64,000 nucleotides of DNA from contig NZ_JASBQE010000017.1 of assembly GCF_029960785.1 (NCBI RefSeq), positions 62,001 to 126,000 of the forward strand. Reading direction: 5' to 3'. The notes beneath the pieces were generated by a model. It ran no database searches and had not been told where the DNA came from. It saw only the letters and a program-made list of their open reading frames with translations. Position numbers and translations under genes: made by a program. This document shows positions 26,351-33,637 of the stretch, in pieces. Each line of letters starts with the position of its first letter. Position 1 is the first letter of the stretch. This stretch comes from Polyangium sp. 15x6. Its GTDB lineage: Bacteria > Myxococcota_A > Polyangia > Polyangiales > Polyangiaceae.

Positions 26351-26390
26351 GCGTGGTGGTGCCACTTCAGATCCAGTGGCCACCCTTTGG
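26351..26390 (+). repeat. short dispersed repeat, copy 1
   Basis: GCGTGGTGGTGCCACTTC (26351-26368) followed by a variable few bases and GGCCACCCTTTGG (26378-26390). The same arrangement recurs at 30392-30428. Both copies lie in non-coding DNA; nature unknown, perhaps the end of an old element. Confidence 0.5.
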
Positions 26391-26405
26391 AACGCCGCGC
26401 TGGTG

Positions 26406-26810
26406 CTATGCCGCGCGCTTCCGCGCGAACACCTCCACCGTGATGTTGAACGCGGCGCGGTGCACTGCCTCGGCCGCGCGGACTGCTTCCTCCGCGGTCG
26501 CAGCAAAGCCGCGGAACACGTCCCGGCCTTCCGCGTCGATGGCCCCCTCCTCCACGTAGATGCAGCCATCACTCCCGAGCGCGAGCTTGTGGAGCATGGC
26601 CCACGCGAGCAAGTCCGCCGCGCTGAGCTTCATGGCTTCTTCGGCATGCAATGCGTAGCCGACGAACACCGGACGCCCCGAAGGCGGCTCGTCCTCGAGC
26701 TGGAAATAAAGCTTGCCGTCGCTGGCGAGCGCGAGCTCCGTGGCCAGCTCCGCAGGTTCGGACGGCTCGGGAGCGTGGGGGACCATTCTCTTGCTGAGCT
26801 TCCTGGGCAT
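26406..26810 (-). CDS. hypothetical protein
   Basis: A 134-residue acidic, probably cytoplasmic protein with no signal peptide. Two similar stretches, LALASDGKLYFQLEDEPPSG followed by RPVFVGYALHAEEAM, and LALGSDGCIYVEEGAIDAEG followed by RDVFRGFAATAEEAV, show an internal duplication of a strand-strand-helix unit of about 45 residues. I recognise no family. The duplicated unit suggests a small alpha/beta repeat that may bind a partner protein. The gene is flanked by dispersed repeats on one side and the sigma-factor operon on the other. Confidence 0.55.
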   Translation of the reverse strand: MPRKLSKRMVPHAPEPSEPAELATELALASDGKLYFQLEDEPPSGRPVFVGYALHAEEAMKLSAADLLAWAMLHKLALGSDGCIYVEEGAIDAEGRDVFRGFAATAEEAVRAAEAVHRAAFNITVEVFARKRAA

Positions 26811-26895
26811 GGGACGTTTCCTTCGGCCCGTCGTTGTGACGGACCTACTTAGAGGGATTGGTTCGGCCGCGGCGAAGGGACACCGAAAAATTCAC

Positions 26896-28020
26896 TCAGC
26901 GCGCGGCCTTCACGATTTTCCCGAGGACCGCTGCCCTCAGGTTGGGGAAGGGGTTCGCAGGGAAACGGCGATCGTAGCGAGCAAGAACCGCGCGGGCATC
27001 CGCGAGATCCCCCCGCTCCAAGGCGCCTCGGGCGCGATCCAGCAAGGCGCGCGCCTCGAGCAGGGGATCCGCCGGTTGATGCCCCGCAGTGAGATTCCGC
27101 GGTGGCGCCGCTGGCGGCGTGGTTGGCTGCGCGGGCGTCGGTTCCACGACAGGGACGTGCGGGACGCGCTCGTCCGTGTAGGCGCGTGCGGCCACCGGCA
27201 CCGGGGCCGGCGCGGTCTGCATGAGGAGATAAACGATGACCGCGCCCACGATCCCGCCCGTGAAGTTTCCGCCGACGAACGAGCCGACGTTCGAAGCGAC
27301 AGACGTGGCCGCCTCGGCATTGGGCACAGCATCGGGAACCGCTGGCTCGGCCCCCGACGCGAGGCTCTGCTCGACGATGGCGCGGAACTGCGCGAGCTGG
27401 GCCTCCGGCACCTGCTCCGTACGGGCGCGAATGAACGCGAACAGCCCGTCCACCGCGAACGGCAGGACCACGAGCCCGCGGTCGCGCATCTTCCTCTTGA
27501 TTCGCCGGGAAAAGTCCTGCCGCGCTCGTTCCAGCCGATCCTTGACCGTTCGTTTCGAGCCCCCGATGAGCTGCGCCGTCTCCTCGTAGCTCAGCTCCGC
27601 GAGCTCCACGGCCGTGAGCACCTCGCGCAGATCCTCGTCCATTTCCCCGATGGTCTCGTGAACGAGCCGCTCATACTGCGCTGACGCCATGGCTTCCTCG
27701 GGGTTTTGCGCGCCCACCGGCAGGATGGTCACGTCTTGCTCGTCGGTGAAATCGCTTCGATAGTCCTCGCGCAGGCGATGATCGCGCGCCATCCGCCTCG
27801 TGATCACGTACAGCCAGAGGCCCAGCGAACCCTTGGCCGGGTCGTACCTCGACAACCCTGCAATGGCCGCGAGCAGCACCTCCTGCGTGAGGTCCGGGAT
27901 GTGCTCGTCCGCGACGGGCCCCCAGGGGGGTGTGAGACGGGCCAGCCAGATCGGGACGCGGCGCGAGAACTGCACGAGCTGGTCACGCGTCGACGTGTTC
28001 GAGGTTCGTTCTTGGGTCAC
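26896..28020 (-). CDS. ECF-type sigma factor with C-terminal membrane segment
   Basis: A 374-residue protein. Region 2 spans about 30-90 (HIPDLTQEVLLAAIAGLSRY ... GLWLYVITRRMARDHRL); region 4 spans about 135-185 (EDLREVLTAVELAELSYEET ... GGSKRTVKDRLERARQDFSR) with a helix-turn-helix. These are ECF sigma-70 hallmarks, directing RNA polymerase to a regulon. Beyond residue 190 is an unusual tail: a basic stretch, a hydrophobic segment (GGIVGAVIVYLLM), a Pro/Thr linker and a C-terminal TPR-like piece (EARALLDRARGALERGDLAD). This would anchor the sigma factor to the membrane or act as a built-in anti-sigma. GTG 28020 is the best start. Last gene of a three-gene unit. Confidence 0.85.
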   Translation of the reverse strand: MTQERTSNTSTRDQLVQFSRRVPIWLARLTPPWGPVADEHIPDLTQEVLLAAIAGLSRYDPAKGSLGLWLYVITRRMARDHRLREDYRSDFTDEQDVTILPVGAQNPEEAMASAQYERLVHETIGEMDEDLREVLTAVELAELSYEETAQLIGGSKRTVKDRLERARQDFSRRIKRKMRDRGLVVLPFAVDGLFAFIRARTEQVPEAQLAQFRAIVEQSLASGAEPAVPDAVPNAEAATSVASNVGSFVGGNFTGGIVGAVIVYLLMQTAPAPVPVAARAYTDERVPHVPVVEPTPAQPTTPPAAPPRNLTAGHQPADPLLEARALLDRARGALERGDLADARAVLARYDRRFPANPFPNLRAAVLGKIVKAAR

Positions 28021-28064
28021 ATCTTCGGGGATTGGGTCGACCCCCCGAGAGGGACACCAAAATC

Positions 28065-29168
28065 CTACGGGCGACAGCAAATCGTCGACGGGCGGAGGCG
28101 CTCCACCTCGCCGGTGGACGCACCGCCGATCGGCTGACACGTGCCCGGGTGGTACTTGACGTCCGACAGGGCCTTGCCCCCGAGCGCCGGTCCTGGTGGT
28201 GACAGGTCCAAACACACCTCTTTCAGCGACGAGATCGGGTACCCCGAAACCAGTGGCGTCAGACACATGGCGTCCGAGTAGATCGAGGCGGTCGCCGTGC
28301 ACAGACTGCCGACGACCTCGGGCGAGCACGTGCAATCCGTGCAGGTCCGTTTGTCGTCGTAGCCGGCATAAATGACGAAACGATCGGTATAACTTTCGCC
28401 TTCGCAGGGGACATCCCCGTCCTGATACACACAGATCTGGAACTCGGGCGGGGGCGCGGGCGCGGGGGCACACTTCGCCGCGGAGCCGCACCCCACCTCC
28501 CCACCTTCCGGGAACCCCTCGCAGCCGATGACCGTCAGCCCCCACCTCGGCACGTCGGAGGTTCCCGTGAGGATGGGCTCCTTCTCCACCTCGCAGCCGA
28601 CGTCCACGGCTTGCATCGGTCCAATCGTGAGAGACTCGACGCACGCCTTGCCGCCGCATTGTTTGCCGGCGGCGATTGCGCTCGTGTTCGAGCAGGCACC
28701 ATCCCACTCGGTCGGAGGATCGAACGACGTCACGGTGGCCCCCGGCGCGCCGCACGCAGCGTTTTGCGCGGTCATCGTCGCGGGAAGGATGCACGTCCCG
28801 GTGGATGGCTTGCAGGCGCAAGCGCAGTCGAGCGGCCCGGCGATCAGGTCAGCGTACTTGGTGAAATGGTGTACGGGCGCCTCCGGGGGACATTCGAGAG
28901 AGTGACCCGGCGACTTCGCGATGAGGATAGGGTCGCTCCATCCGATGGGCCGCAAAGGGACGCACTGCCCGCCCCGCGCCTCGCATGATTTGGCCTCGGT
29001 GCCGCCGCCGCCCCCGTCTTCCTCGCCGCCATCGTTCGTTCCGGCGTCATCGGCATCCGGTCCGGCATCGCCTATCTCGTAGATGGTTATGGCGCCCACG
29101 TAGCAGGCTGCGGAGCAAAACACCAATGCAATGAATAACAAATTACGGACGATGGCTAGGGCTCCCAT
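28065..29168 (-). CDS. Cys-rich lipoprotein, paralogue of the 47044-48225 protein
   Basis: A 367-residue lipoprotein. ATG 29168 follows a GGAG site and gives a signal with lipobox VFCSAACYVG. An acidic Asp/Gly linker precedes a disulphide-rich body (GPLDCACACKPSTGTCILP ... RTCTDCTCSPEVVGSLC ... CQPIGGASTGEVER ... STICCRP). The protein at 47044-48225 shares the CxxCxCxP core and the C-terminal C-x-P-x-GG-x-x-TGE...FCC ending, so the two are paralogues of a family found in myxobacteria, function unknown. Its start overlaps the upstream gene by 13 bases, and an ECF sigma gene follows 44 bases later, so it may be part of a sensory surface unit. Confidence 0.7.
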   Translation of the reverse strand: MGALAIVRNLLFIALVFCSAACYVGAITIYEIGDAGPDADDAGTNDGGEEDGGGGGTEAKSCEARGGQCVPLRPIGWSDPILIAKSPGHSLECPPEAPVHHFTKYADLIAGPLDCACACKPSTGTCILPATMTAQNAACGAPGATVTSFDPPTEWDGACSNTSAIAAGKQCGGKACVESLTIGPMQAVDVGCEVEKEPILTGTSDVPRWGLTVIGCEGFPEGGEVGCGSAAKCAPAPAPPPEFQICVYQDGDVPCEGESYTDRFVIYAGYDDKRTCTDCTCSPEVVGSLCTATASIYSDAMCLTPLVSGYPISSLKEVCLDLSPPGPALGGKALSDVKYHPGTCQPIGGASTGEVERLRPSTICCRP

Positions 29169-30229
29169 ATGGCTCCTACTCCGATCGATGGTAAAATGAA
29201 CGGCATACTCCAAATTTGTTCGGTGTCTCGTGCCCCAGGGCGAACCAATTCGATTTCACCCCTGGTACCTGCGGCCATGACCTCCGCATATCCCCGAAGC
29301 TTTATGCGGGCTGCAATCGGGAAATCGTACGAAACCCGCAGCCCCACTCCGACGAATGGTTGGGCACCGCCTTGTCCCGTTTTCGCTTGGCTGCCCACGG
29401 TAGCTTGATAAAAGCCGCCCGAGATCGGCATGCAGACGCGCGCACGCTCCCAGATGACAAGGCACGGAAGCCCTACCGCCGTCAGGAGCCACGTGCGTAC
29501 CGGGACCTCGGCCACCTCACCCAGAGCATCGCCCACACCGCGAAACTCGACGCCGAGGCTTGCCCACGGCCAACGCAGCGACACCTGAATGGCTCCGCCG
29601 AAGGCGACGTTCGGAGTGTCGAACGGCGCGAACACGGCGGCCGCGGACAGCTCGGTCCGGAACGGCGGAGCGTCGGGAGCCGAGGGTGTTGAGGGCGTTG
29701 AGGGCGTTGAGGGCGTTGAGGGCGGGAACAGGGGCTCCTCATAAGCCCGCCGACGGAGCTGCGGTAGGGGCATGCTCGGCGGCGGGGGATTGGGTGCCTC
29801 CGGAGGCGCCGGCGGGACCAGGAGTGCCCACGCCTCCGGCTTCTCCCCCTTCACGGTCACGAACCGCACCGCCACCATGAGCGCGACGTCCTCGACGAGA
29901 TCATTGCACTTCCCTCGGGGTGTCGCCGTTTCCTCCCATTGGACCGTCCCCTGCTCATCTCGCGCGCTGAGCACGGCCTCCAGTTGCCCCCCGGCACGCC
30001 GCACCGTGACGGAGAGGGACGCACGCGCCGATTCCGGGAAGACGTCGTAGCGGAACTTCGCGCTCGTCAACTCGGCAAGGGCCGCCTCCGTGGGACACCG
30101 AACGTCCGCGGGAACGACATACTCCAGCCGAAACGCGAGCCGCTGGTCCACCAGCGCGTCGTCAGCCATCGCAGGCGCCGCAAACGTGACGACCGAGGCA
30201 GTGAGCAGGTTGATACCCGGGTAGCGCAT
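29156..30229 (-). CDS. exported protein with C-terminal beta-barrel-like region
   Basis: A 357-residue exported protein, first gene of the sigma-factor operon. The signal peptide ends TFAAPAMADD. The N-terminal half (YVVPADVRCPTEAALAELTS ... ASLSVTVRRAGGQLEAVLSA) is like the periplasmic domain common in myxobacterial outer-membrane orphans; a Pro/Ser/Thr linker follows, built from four tandem GTTGAGGGC units on the plus strand (29688-29723), reading STPSTPSTPSTPS. The C-terminal half alternates short strands and glycines (AAAVFAPFDTPNVAFGGAIQ ... FVGVGLRVSYDFP) and ends IGVGAIWEP, consistent with a small outer-membrane barrel. Its 3' end overlaps the lipoprotein gene. Confidence 0.65.
   Translation of the reverse strand: MRYPGINLLTASVVTFAAPAMADDALVDQRLAFRLEYVVPADVRCPTEAALAELTSAKFRYDVFPESARASLSVTVRRAGGQLEAVLSARDEQGTVQWEETATPRGKCNDLVEDVALMVAVRFVTVKGEKPEAWALLVPPAPPEAPNPPPPSMPLPQLRRRAYEEPLFPPSTPSTPSTPSTPSAPDAPPFRTELSAAAVFAPFDTPNVAFGGAIQVSLRWPWASLGVEFRGVGDALGEVAEVPVRTWLLTAVGLPCLVIWERARVCMPISGGFYQATVGSQAKTGQGGAQPFVGVGLRVSYDFPIAARIKLRGYAEVMAAGTRGEIELVRPGARDTEQIWSMPFILPSIGVGAIWEP
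29688..29723. repeat. four tandem 9-bp units inside a linker
   Basis: GTTGAGGGC repeats four times without error. On the coding (minus) strand each unit adds Ser-Thr-Pro, so copy-number change would keep the frame and alter only the linker length. Confidence 0.85.
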
Positions 30230-30573
30230 CGAATCCGTGGACGAACCTTTGTCTACCAGGAAGCGACCGGAAAAGACAAGAGGCCCGGCGCACGGTTCGG
30301 TCATGACGAACCAGGGAGCCCGCCCGGACGAACCCAGGCTTCCGCCTACGGCCATTCGCCGGACATCAACAGTTTCGGCCGCCCCGCTGGCGCGTGGTGG
30401 TGCCACTTCGGACGTTGCCGCCCTTTGGGGCTCAGGGGCAGATTCACGCGCGGGCCTTCTCGCGGTCCTCGTTCAACGGTGAACTGGGCGTAGAAGGACG
30501 AATGTCGAGTGGACCCGAGGTGGCTTCCCCGGTCCGGCGCTGCCCGGACATCCGCCGTCGTGCACCCCGGCCC
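30230..30573. other. intergenic stretch between sigma operon and inverted duplication
   Basis: No gene seen in these 344 bases. It contains the second copy of the short dispersed repeat (30392-30428) and, at 30496-30515, a 20-base sequence identical to one in each arm of the neighbouring inverted duplication. Confidence 0.5.
30392..30428 (+). repeat. short dispersed repeat, copy 2
   Basis: GCGTGGTGGTGCCACTTC (30392-30409) then GCCGCCCTTTGG (30417-30428), matching the copy at 26351-26390 with a slightly shorter centre. Confidence 0.5.
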
Positions 30574-31106
30574 GGCTACGCGCGGGGATCACTGGGGGGG
30601 GGTGGACGGGACGGGGGGGTTGCAGAAGCAGACCCACCCGAAGCCGGTTCCTATGCAGAAGCCGGATTGGCTCCCCAAGCTCTTGCAGGTAGCGATGCAC
30701 GCGGGATCACCGCCTCGGAGGCAAGCCAGCGCGGGATCCTCCGAGGCGCGGGTGGCGACCAGGGCTTCATCCGCCTGCGCCGCCGGATCCTCCACGCTCG
30801 CCACGCATCCGAAGGCCACGGGTGCGACGGCGACTGCAATGAGCGCCGCGATCTTCGAGAGCTTCATGACGACCTCCCTTGTTTTCGCCGTCGGCCCTCG
30901 TCGCGCCGCAAGAGGCGCGCATTGCAACCCACACCGCGCGTCGATCTGCATCCGACCAGCTACAATCATCTCCTGGTACGGTTCGGACGAATGTCGAGTG
31001 GACCTGCCGGCGTATCCATCGCCTCGTGGACCTGACCGGCGTCACGGTCGTTCGCGTGAGCGCCCTCGATCCCCGCCCCTCGGGGATGACCGTCGGATGA
31101 CCGTCG
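30574..31106. repeat. left arm of a 530-bp inverted duplication
   Basis: The reverse complement of this segment matches 32108-32636 nearly end to end. About 239 bp upstream of the peptide genes differ at only a handful of bases, and the first 39 codons specify identical residues; divergence is concentrated in the mature-peptide part. The match stops at GGCTAC (30574-30579) on one side and CGTCGGATGACCGTCG (31091-31106) on the other. Confidence 0.9.
30589..30867 (-). CDS. exported defensin-like (CS-alpha-beta pattern) peptide, copy A
   Basis: A 92-residue precursor. ATG 30867 is preceded by GGGAGG. Residues 1-21 are a signal peptide (KIAALIAVAVAPVAFGC; the Cys could be lipidated, though the lipobox is poor); about 22-47 are an acidic pro-region; the mature part has six cysteines at 49, 57, 61, 71, 80 and 82. 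The spacing C-x7-C-x3-C-x9-C-x8-C-x-C and the SGFC before the fourth cysteine fit the helix C-x3-C, G-x-C and C-x-C signature of invertebrate-type defensins; the core starts CLRGGDPACIATCK. A Pro-rich tail (NPPVPSTPPQ) ends it. Bacterial defensin-like peptides are known from a myxobacterium. Fold and activity are inferred; a toxin, signal or other disulphide peptide remains possible. Confidence 0.7.
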   Translation of the reverse strand: MKLSKIAALIAVAVAPVAFGCVASVEDPAAQADEALVATRASEDPALACLRGGDPACIATCKSLGSQSGFCIGTGFGWVCFCNPPVPSTPPQ

Positions 31107-31342
31107 GGGCCGCGAGACGATGATTTGATTTTGACCGGTCCGTGAGAATCAACCTGCCGGACCACGTCGCGGAGGCTGGTGGTCTCCGTACCTGCCCTGC
31201 CGGGCCGTGTAACCCATGGTCACGGTCCACGTCCCGGAGTCCCCGGGTTGTGCCACCCGAGGTGATGGGTCGACCTCTCGAGAAGCGAAAAAGTGTCACC
31301 CGAGGTCCCGGTCTGAAGTGTCACCCAAGATTCCAGTTGCAC
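31107..31342. other. spacer with possible insertion-sequence end
   Basis: Between the left arm and the 43-bp array. AGTGTCACCC occurs twice as a direct repeat (31292-31301 and 31317-31326), a layout like the repeated ends of IS21/IS481-type elements, but no transposase is present. No gene is supported. Confidence 0.3.
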
Positions 31343-31700
31343 AACCTCCGAGGTCACCTTCGAGGTCCGCGCGGAGCTCGGAACCAACCTCCGAGGTCAC
31401 CTTCGAGGTCCGCGCGGAGCTCGGAACCGACCTCCGAGGTTACCTTCGAGGTCCGCGCGGAGCCCCGAACCGACCTCCGAGGTCACCTTCGAGGTCCGCG
31501 CGGAGCCCCGAACCGACCTCCGAGGTTACCTTCGAGGTCCGCGCGGAGCTCGGAACCAACCTCCGAGGTCACCTTCGAGCTTCGCGCGGAGCTCGGAACC
31601 AACCTCCGAGGTCATCTTCGAGCTTCGCGCGGAGCTCGGACCTAACCTCCGAGGTCACCTTCGAGGTCCGGGCGACGCTCGAAGCCAACCCCCGAGTACG
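31343..31700 (+). repeat. tandem array, eight 43-bp units
   Basis: Units start at 31343, 31386, 31429, 31472, 31515, 31558, 31601 and 31644, exactly 43 bases apart, with a decayed ninth at 31687. Each begins (A/G)ACCTCCGAGGT(C/T)AC and contains TTCGAGGTCCGCGCGGAG; they differ at few positions. Because 43 is not a multiple of three, all three plus-strand frames stay open and read the same cycle of three peptides, so open frames here are artefacts. There are no unique spacers, so it is not a CRISPR array. Confidence 0.95.
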
Positions 31701-31737
31701 GTTCCGGTCTGACCCGGGGTCGCCAACCCCGCGGATC

Positions 31738-32117
31738 TTGGATGAATTTCGCGTGTGGTACGCCGGTAGCGGTTGATCATGGCGCTTGACTCGTGCCCCG
31801 TTCGGTCTTGTACCCACGCCTCCGTCCGCGCGAACAACTCCGGCCGGCGGATGCCTGCCAACTCCAGATGTTGACGGAACCGGATGGGAGTCTCCCTTAC
31901 AGTAGGTCCTTGTCCCTTCCGCTGCCCATCGTCGTACACGAAGACGAGCGCGTCCCCTGACACGCGCAAGCCTCTTGCGGCGCAATCATCTCGCCACGCG
32001 CGCAACGCAGCAGCCACTCCGGGCGACAGTGCCCGCGCACGGGGTTCGTCCGTCTTGTTTACGTCGAGCACGACGACGACGAGCTCCAGGTTGATGTCCG
32101 ACCACTTCGACGGTCAT
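31738..32117 (-). pseudogene. broken tyrosine-recombinase (integrase) gene
   Basis: The minus strand reads KWSDINLELVVVVLDVNKTD, then EPRARALSPGVAAALRAWRD and, later, LELAGIRRPELFARTEAWVQ and DRTGHESSAMINRYRRTTRE. This is the catalytic half of a phage-type site-specific integrase: the NKTD-x-PR strand, the GH motif and the Tyr of INRYRR are there, but the segment with the HDLR arginine between RPELFAR and TEAWV has been deleted, and the N-terminal part is cut off at the right arm (a stop lies just before KWSD). It cannot be active. It shows that the interval between the inverted arms was once a mobile element or its attachment region. Confidence 0.75.
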
Positions 32118-32636
32118 CCGACGTTCATCCCCGAGGGGCGGGGATCGAGGGCGCTCACGCGCGAACGACCGTGACGCCGGTCAGGTCCACGAGGCGATGG
32201 ATACGCCGGCAGGTCCACTCGACATTCGTCCGAACCGTACCAGGAGATGATTGTAGCTGGTCGGATGAAGATCGACGCGGTGCGGGTTGCAATGGGCTCC
32301 TCTTGCGGCGCGACGAGGGCCGACGGCAAAAACAAGGGAGGTCGTCATGAAGCTCTCGAAGATCGCGGCGCTCATTGCAGTCGCCGTCGCACCCGTGGCC
32401 TTCGGATGCGTGGCGAGCGTGGAGGATCCGGCGGCGCAGGCGGATGAAGCCCTGGTCGCCACCGCCGCCTCGGACGATCCCTGGCCTTGCCTCCGAGGCG
32501 GTGATGCCGCGTGCGACGCTTACTGCAAGAGCATGGGGAGCCAATCCGGCGTCTGCTGGGGACTCCTCCCCCTGTGGATCTGCGTCTGCCGCCCCCCCCT
32601 CCCGTCCACCCCCCCCAGTGATCCCCGCGCGTAGCC
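32108..32636. repeat. right arm of the inverted duplication
   Basis: Mirror copy of 30574-31106. It starts CGACGGTCATCCGACG and ends at GTAGCC 32631-32636, the base before the stop codon of the convergent dioxygenase gene. The two arms enclose 1001 bp. Confidence 0.9.
32347..32634 (+). CDS. exported defensin-like (CS-alpha-beta pattern) peptide, copy B
   Basis: A 95-residue precursor, the inverted paralogue of copy A. Residues 1-39 (signal and pro-region) are identical; then substitutions accumulate while every cysteine is kept: 48, 56, 60, 70, 79 and 81, spaced C-x7-C-x3-C-x9-C-x8-C-x-C, with SGVC before the fourth. The core starts CLRGGDAACDAYCK; the loop before the C-x-C differs most (WGLLPLWI against IGTGFGWV). 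The tail is PPLPSTPPSDPRA, longer than in copy A through a small frame change. Same GGGAGG site and leader DNA, so both should be expressed under the same control. Conserved leader with variable cysteine-framed core suggests diversifying secreted effectors; the target is unknown. Confidence 0.7.
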   Translation: MKLSKIAALIAVAVAPVAFGCVASVEDPAAQADEALVATAASDDPWPCLRGGDAACDAYCKSMGSQSGVCWGLLPLWICVCRPPLPSTPPSDPRA

Positions 32637-33263
32637 CTAGGCTGGGTGCCGCTCGAGCAGGATGTCGCGCACCGCCAGCAGCCGCCCGTCGGGCTCGCGG
32701 GCCAGCCGGACAATCCCGTCGCCCCCGCGATTCTCCATCCGCCGGCGATAGGCGGCATCGACCAGCGCATCGTCGTCGAAAACGATGTCGTCGATCCAGT
32801 AGGGCCGCCGCCCGGGCTCGAGCACGGTCAGATGGACATGCGCGGGCAGGCTTCGGTCAGGATAGGGCGCGGGCTTGATCGTCTCGAAGCGGTAGCGCCC
32901 GTCGGCTCCGGTCTTCGCCCAGCCGCGCAGCCGGCCGTGGCGGCGGCTCCACTCGGTCTCGGGCGTGCCGTTGGCATAAAAGCCCGCTGAATTGGTGTGA
33001 TAGGCGTAGATCGTCACGCCGGCCGCAACCCTGCCGTCGAGCGCGATCACCGTTCCCGCCAGCACCAGCGGTTCGCCCGGCTCGCCCGGCGGCGCGATCC
33101 GCGCGCTCGAAGCGGTCGGCTGCCGCTCGAACACGCCCTCGCAGCCCTCGCACCGGTAGAGATCGGCGCGCGCCGCCGATTGCCGCGGCTTGCCGTCCGC
33201 CGCCCGGCACGCGCCGAGCGCCACCAGGCCGCCCATTCCCAAGATCAGTTGCCGACGGTCCAT
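32637..33263 (-). CDS. intradiol ring-cleavage dioxygenase-like exported protein
   Basis: A 208-residue protein. ATG 33263 gives MDRRQLILGMGGLVALGAC, a signal with an RR-like start and a lipobox-like end. The intradiol dioxygenase fold shows in VLAGTVIALDGRVAAGVTIY, YHTNSAGFYANG, DGRYRFETIKPAPYPDRSLP and AHVHLTVLEPG; the Tyr-Tyr-His-His non-haem iron ligands can be placed at GFY, PYP and HVH. Cytoplasmic members open catechol-type rings; exported short ones may act on extracellular aromatics. An additional CEGC pair lies near residue 38. Codon style resembles alphaproteobacterial (sphingomonad) genes, and its stop abuts the right inverted arm by one base, so it may have arrived by transfer; that is inference. 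Confidence 0.75.
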   Translation of the reverse strand: MDRRQLILGMGGLVALGACRAADGKPRQSAARADLYRCEGCEGVFERQPTASSARIAPPGEPGEPLVLAGTVIALDGRVAAGVTIYAYHTNSAGFYANGTPETEWSRRHGRLRGWAKTGADGRYRFETIKPAPYPDRSLPAHVHLTVLEPGRRPYWIDDIVFDDDALVDAAYRRRMENRGGDGIVRLAREPDGRLLAVRDILLERHPA

Positions 33264-33637
33264 TGCGCTCCCCTTCGCGAGCGCGCAGCCTATCAATCCT
33301 CCGGCGTCTCCGCCACCGGTGCCGAGCCGCACGAACAGCCAGTCGCGGATCGCCGGGCCTTCGCTCGCGCCGATCGTGCGGAGGAGACGGCGCGGCGTGC
33401 TTTGTTTGGGGATGCTCGCGCTCACCGCGTGCGGGCGAGAGCCGCCGCCCGGTCGCAGCGCCGCCCACCTTCGCTCGTCGGCGGCGCGGAGGGCAGCTTT
33501 GGCCTGCTCGCGGCGTCTGCGGCGCTGCTCGGTGCGGCGAGGAGGCGGCGCTCGAAAAAGAGCGGACCGTCGTCGTCGACGCCGCGCGCTCGCGTCTGCC
33601 TTCGCGAGCGCGTCAACCCGATCGCTTCATTCGAGGT
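33264..33637. other. 374-bp stretch, possible gene debris
   Basis: No intact gene. On the plus strand GGAGGAGACGGC precedes a lipoprotein-like start (VLCLGMLALTACGREPPPG, about 33400-33456) that soon becomes Arg-rich and unbelievable, so it may be the remains of a lipoprotein gene. Confidence 0.35.

Noticed and set aside
31343..31700. CRISPR array
   Set aside because: Units are directly adjacent with no unique spacers and no cas genes nearby.
31142..31776. Plus-strand frames over the 43-bp array
   Set aside because: All three frames are open only because the 43-bp unit lacks stops; the peptides are cyclic copies with no start or function.
33470..33580. MYXO-CTERM-like end (LLAASAALLGAARRRRSKKS) on the plus strand
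   Set aside because: No upstream protein leads into it and it runs on without a stop at the expected place.
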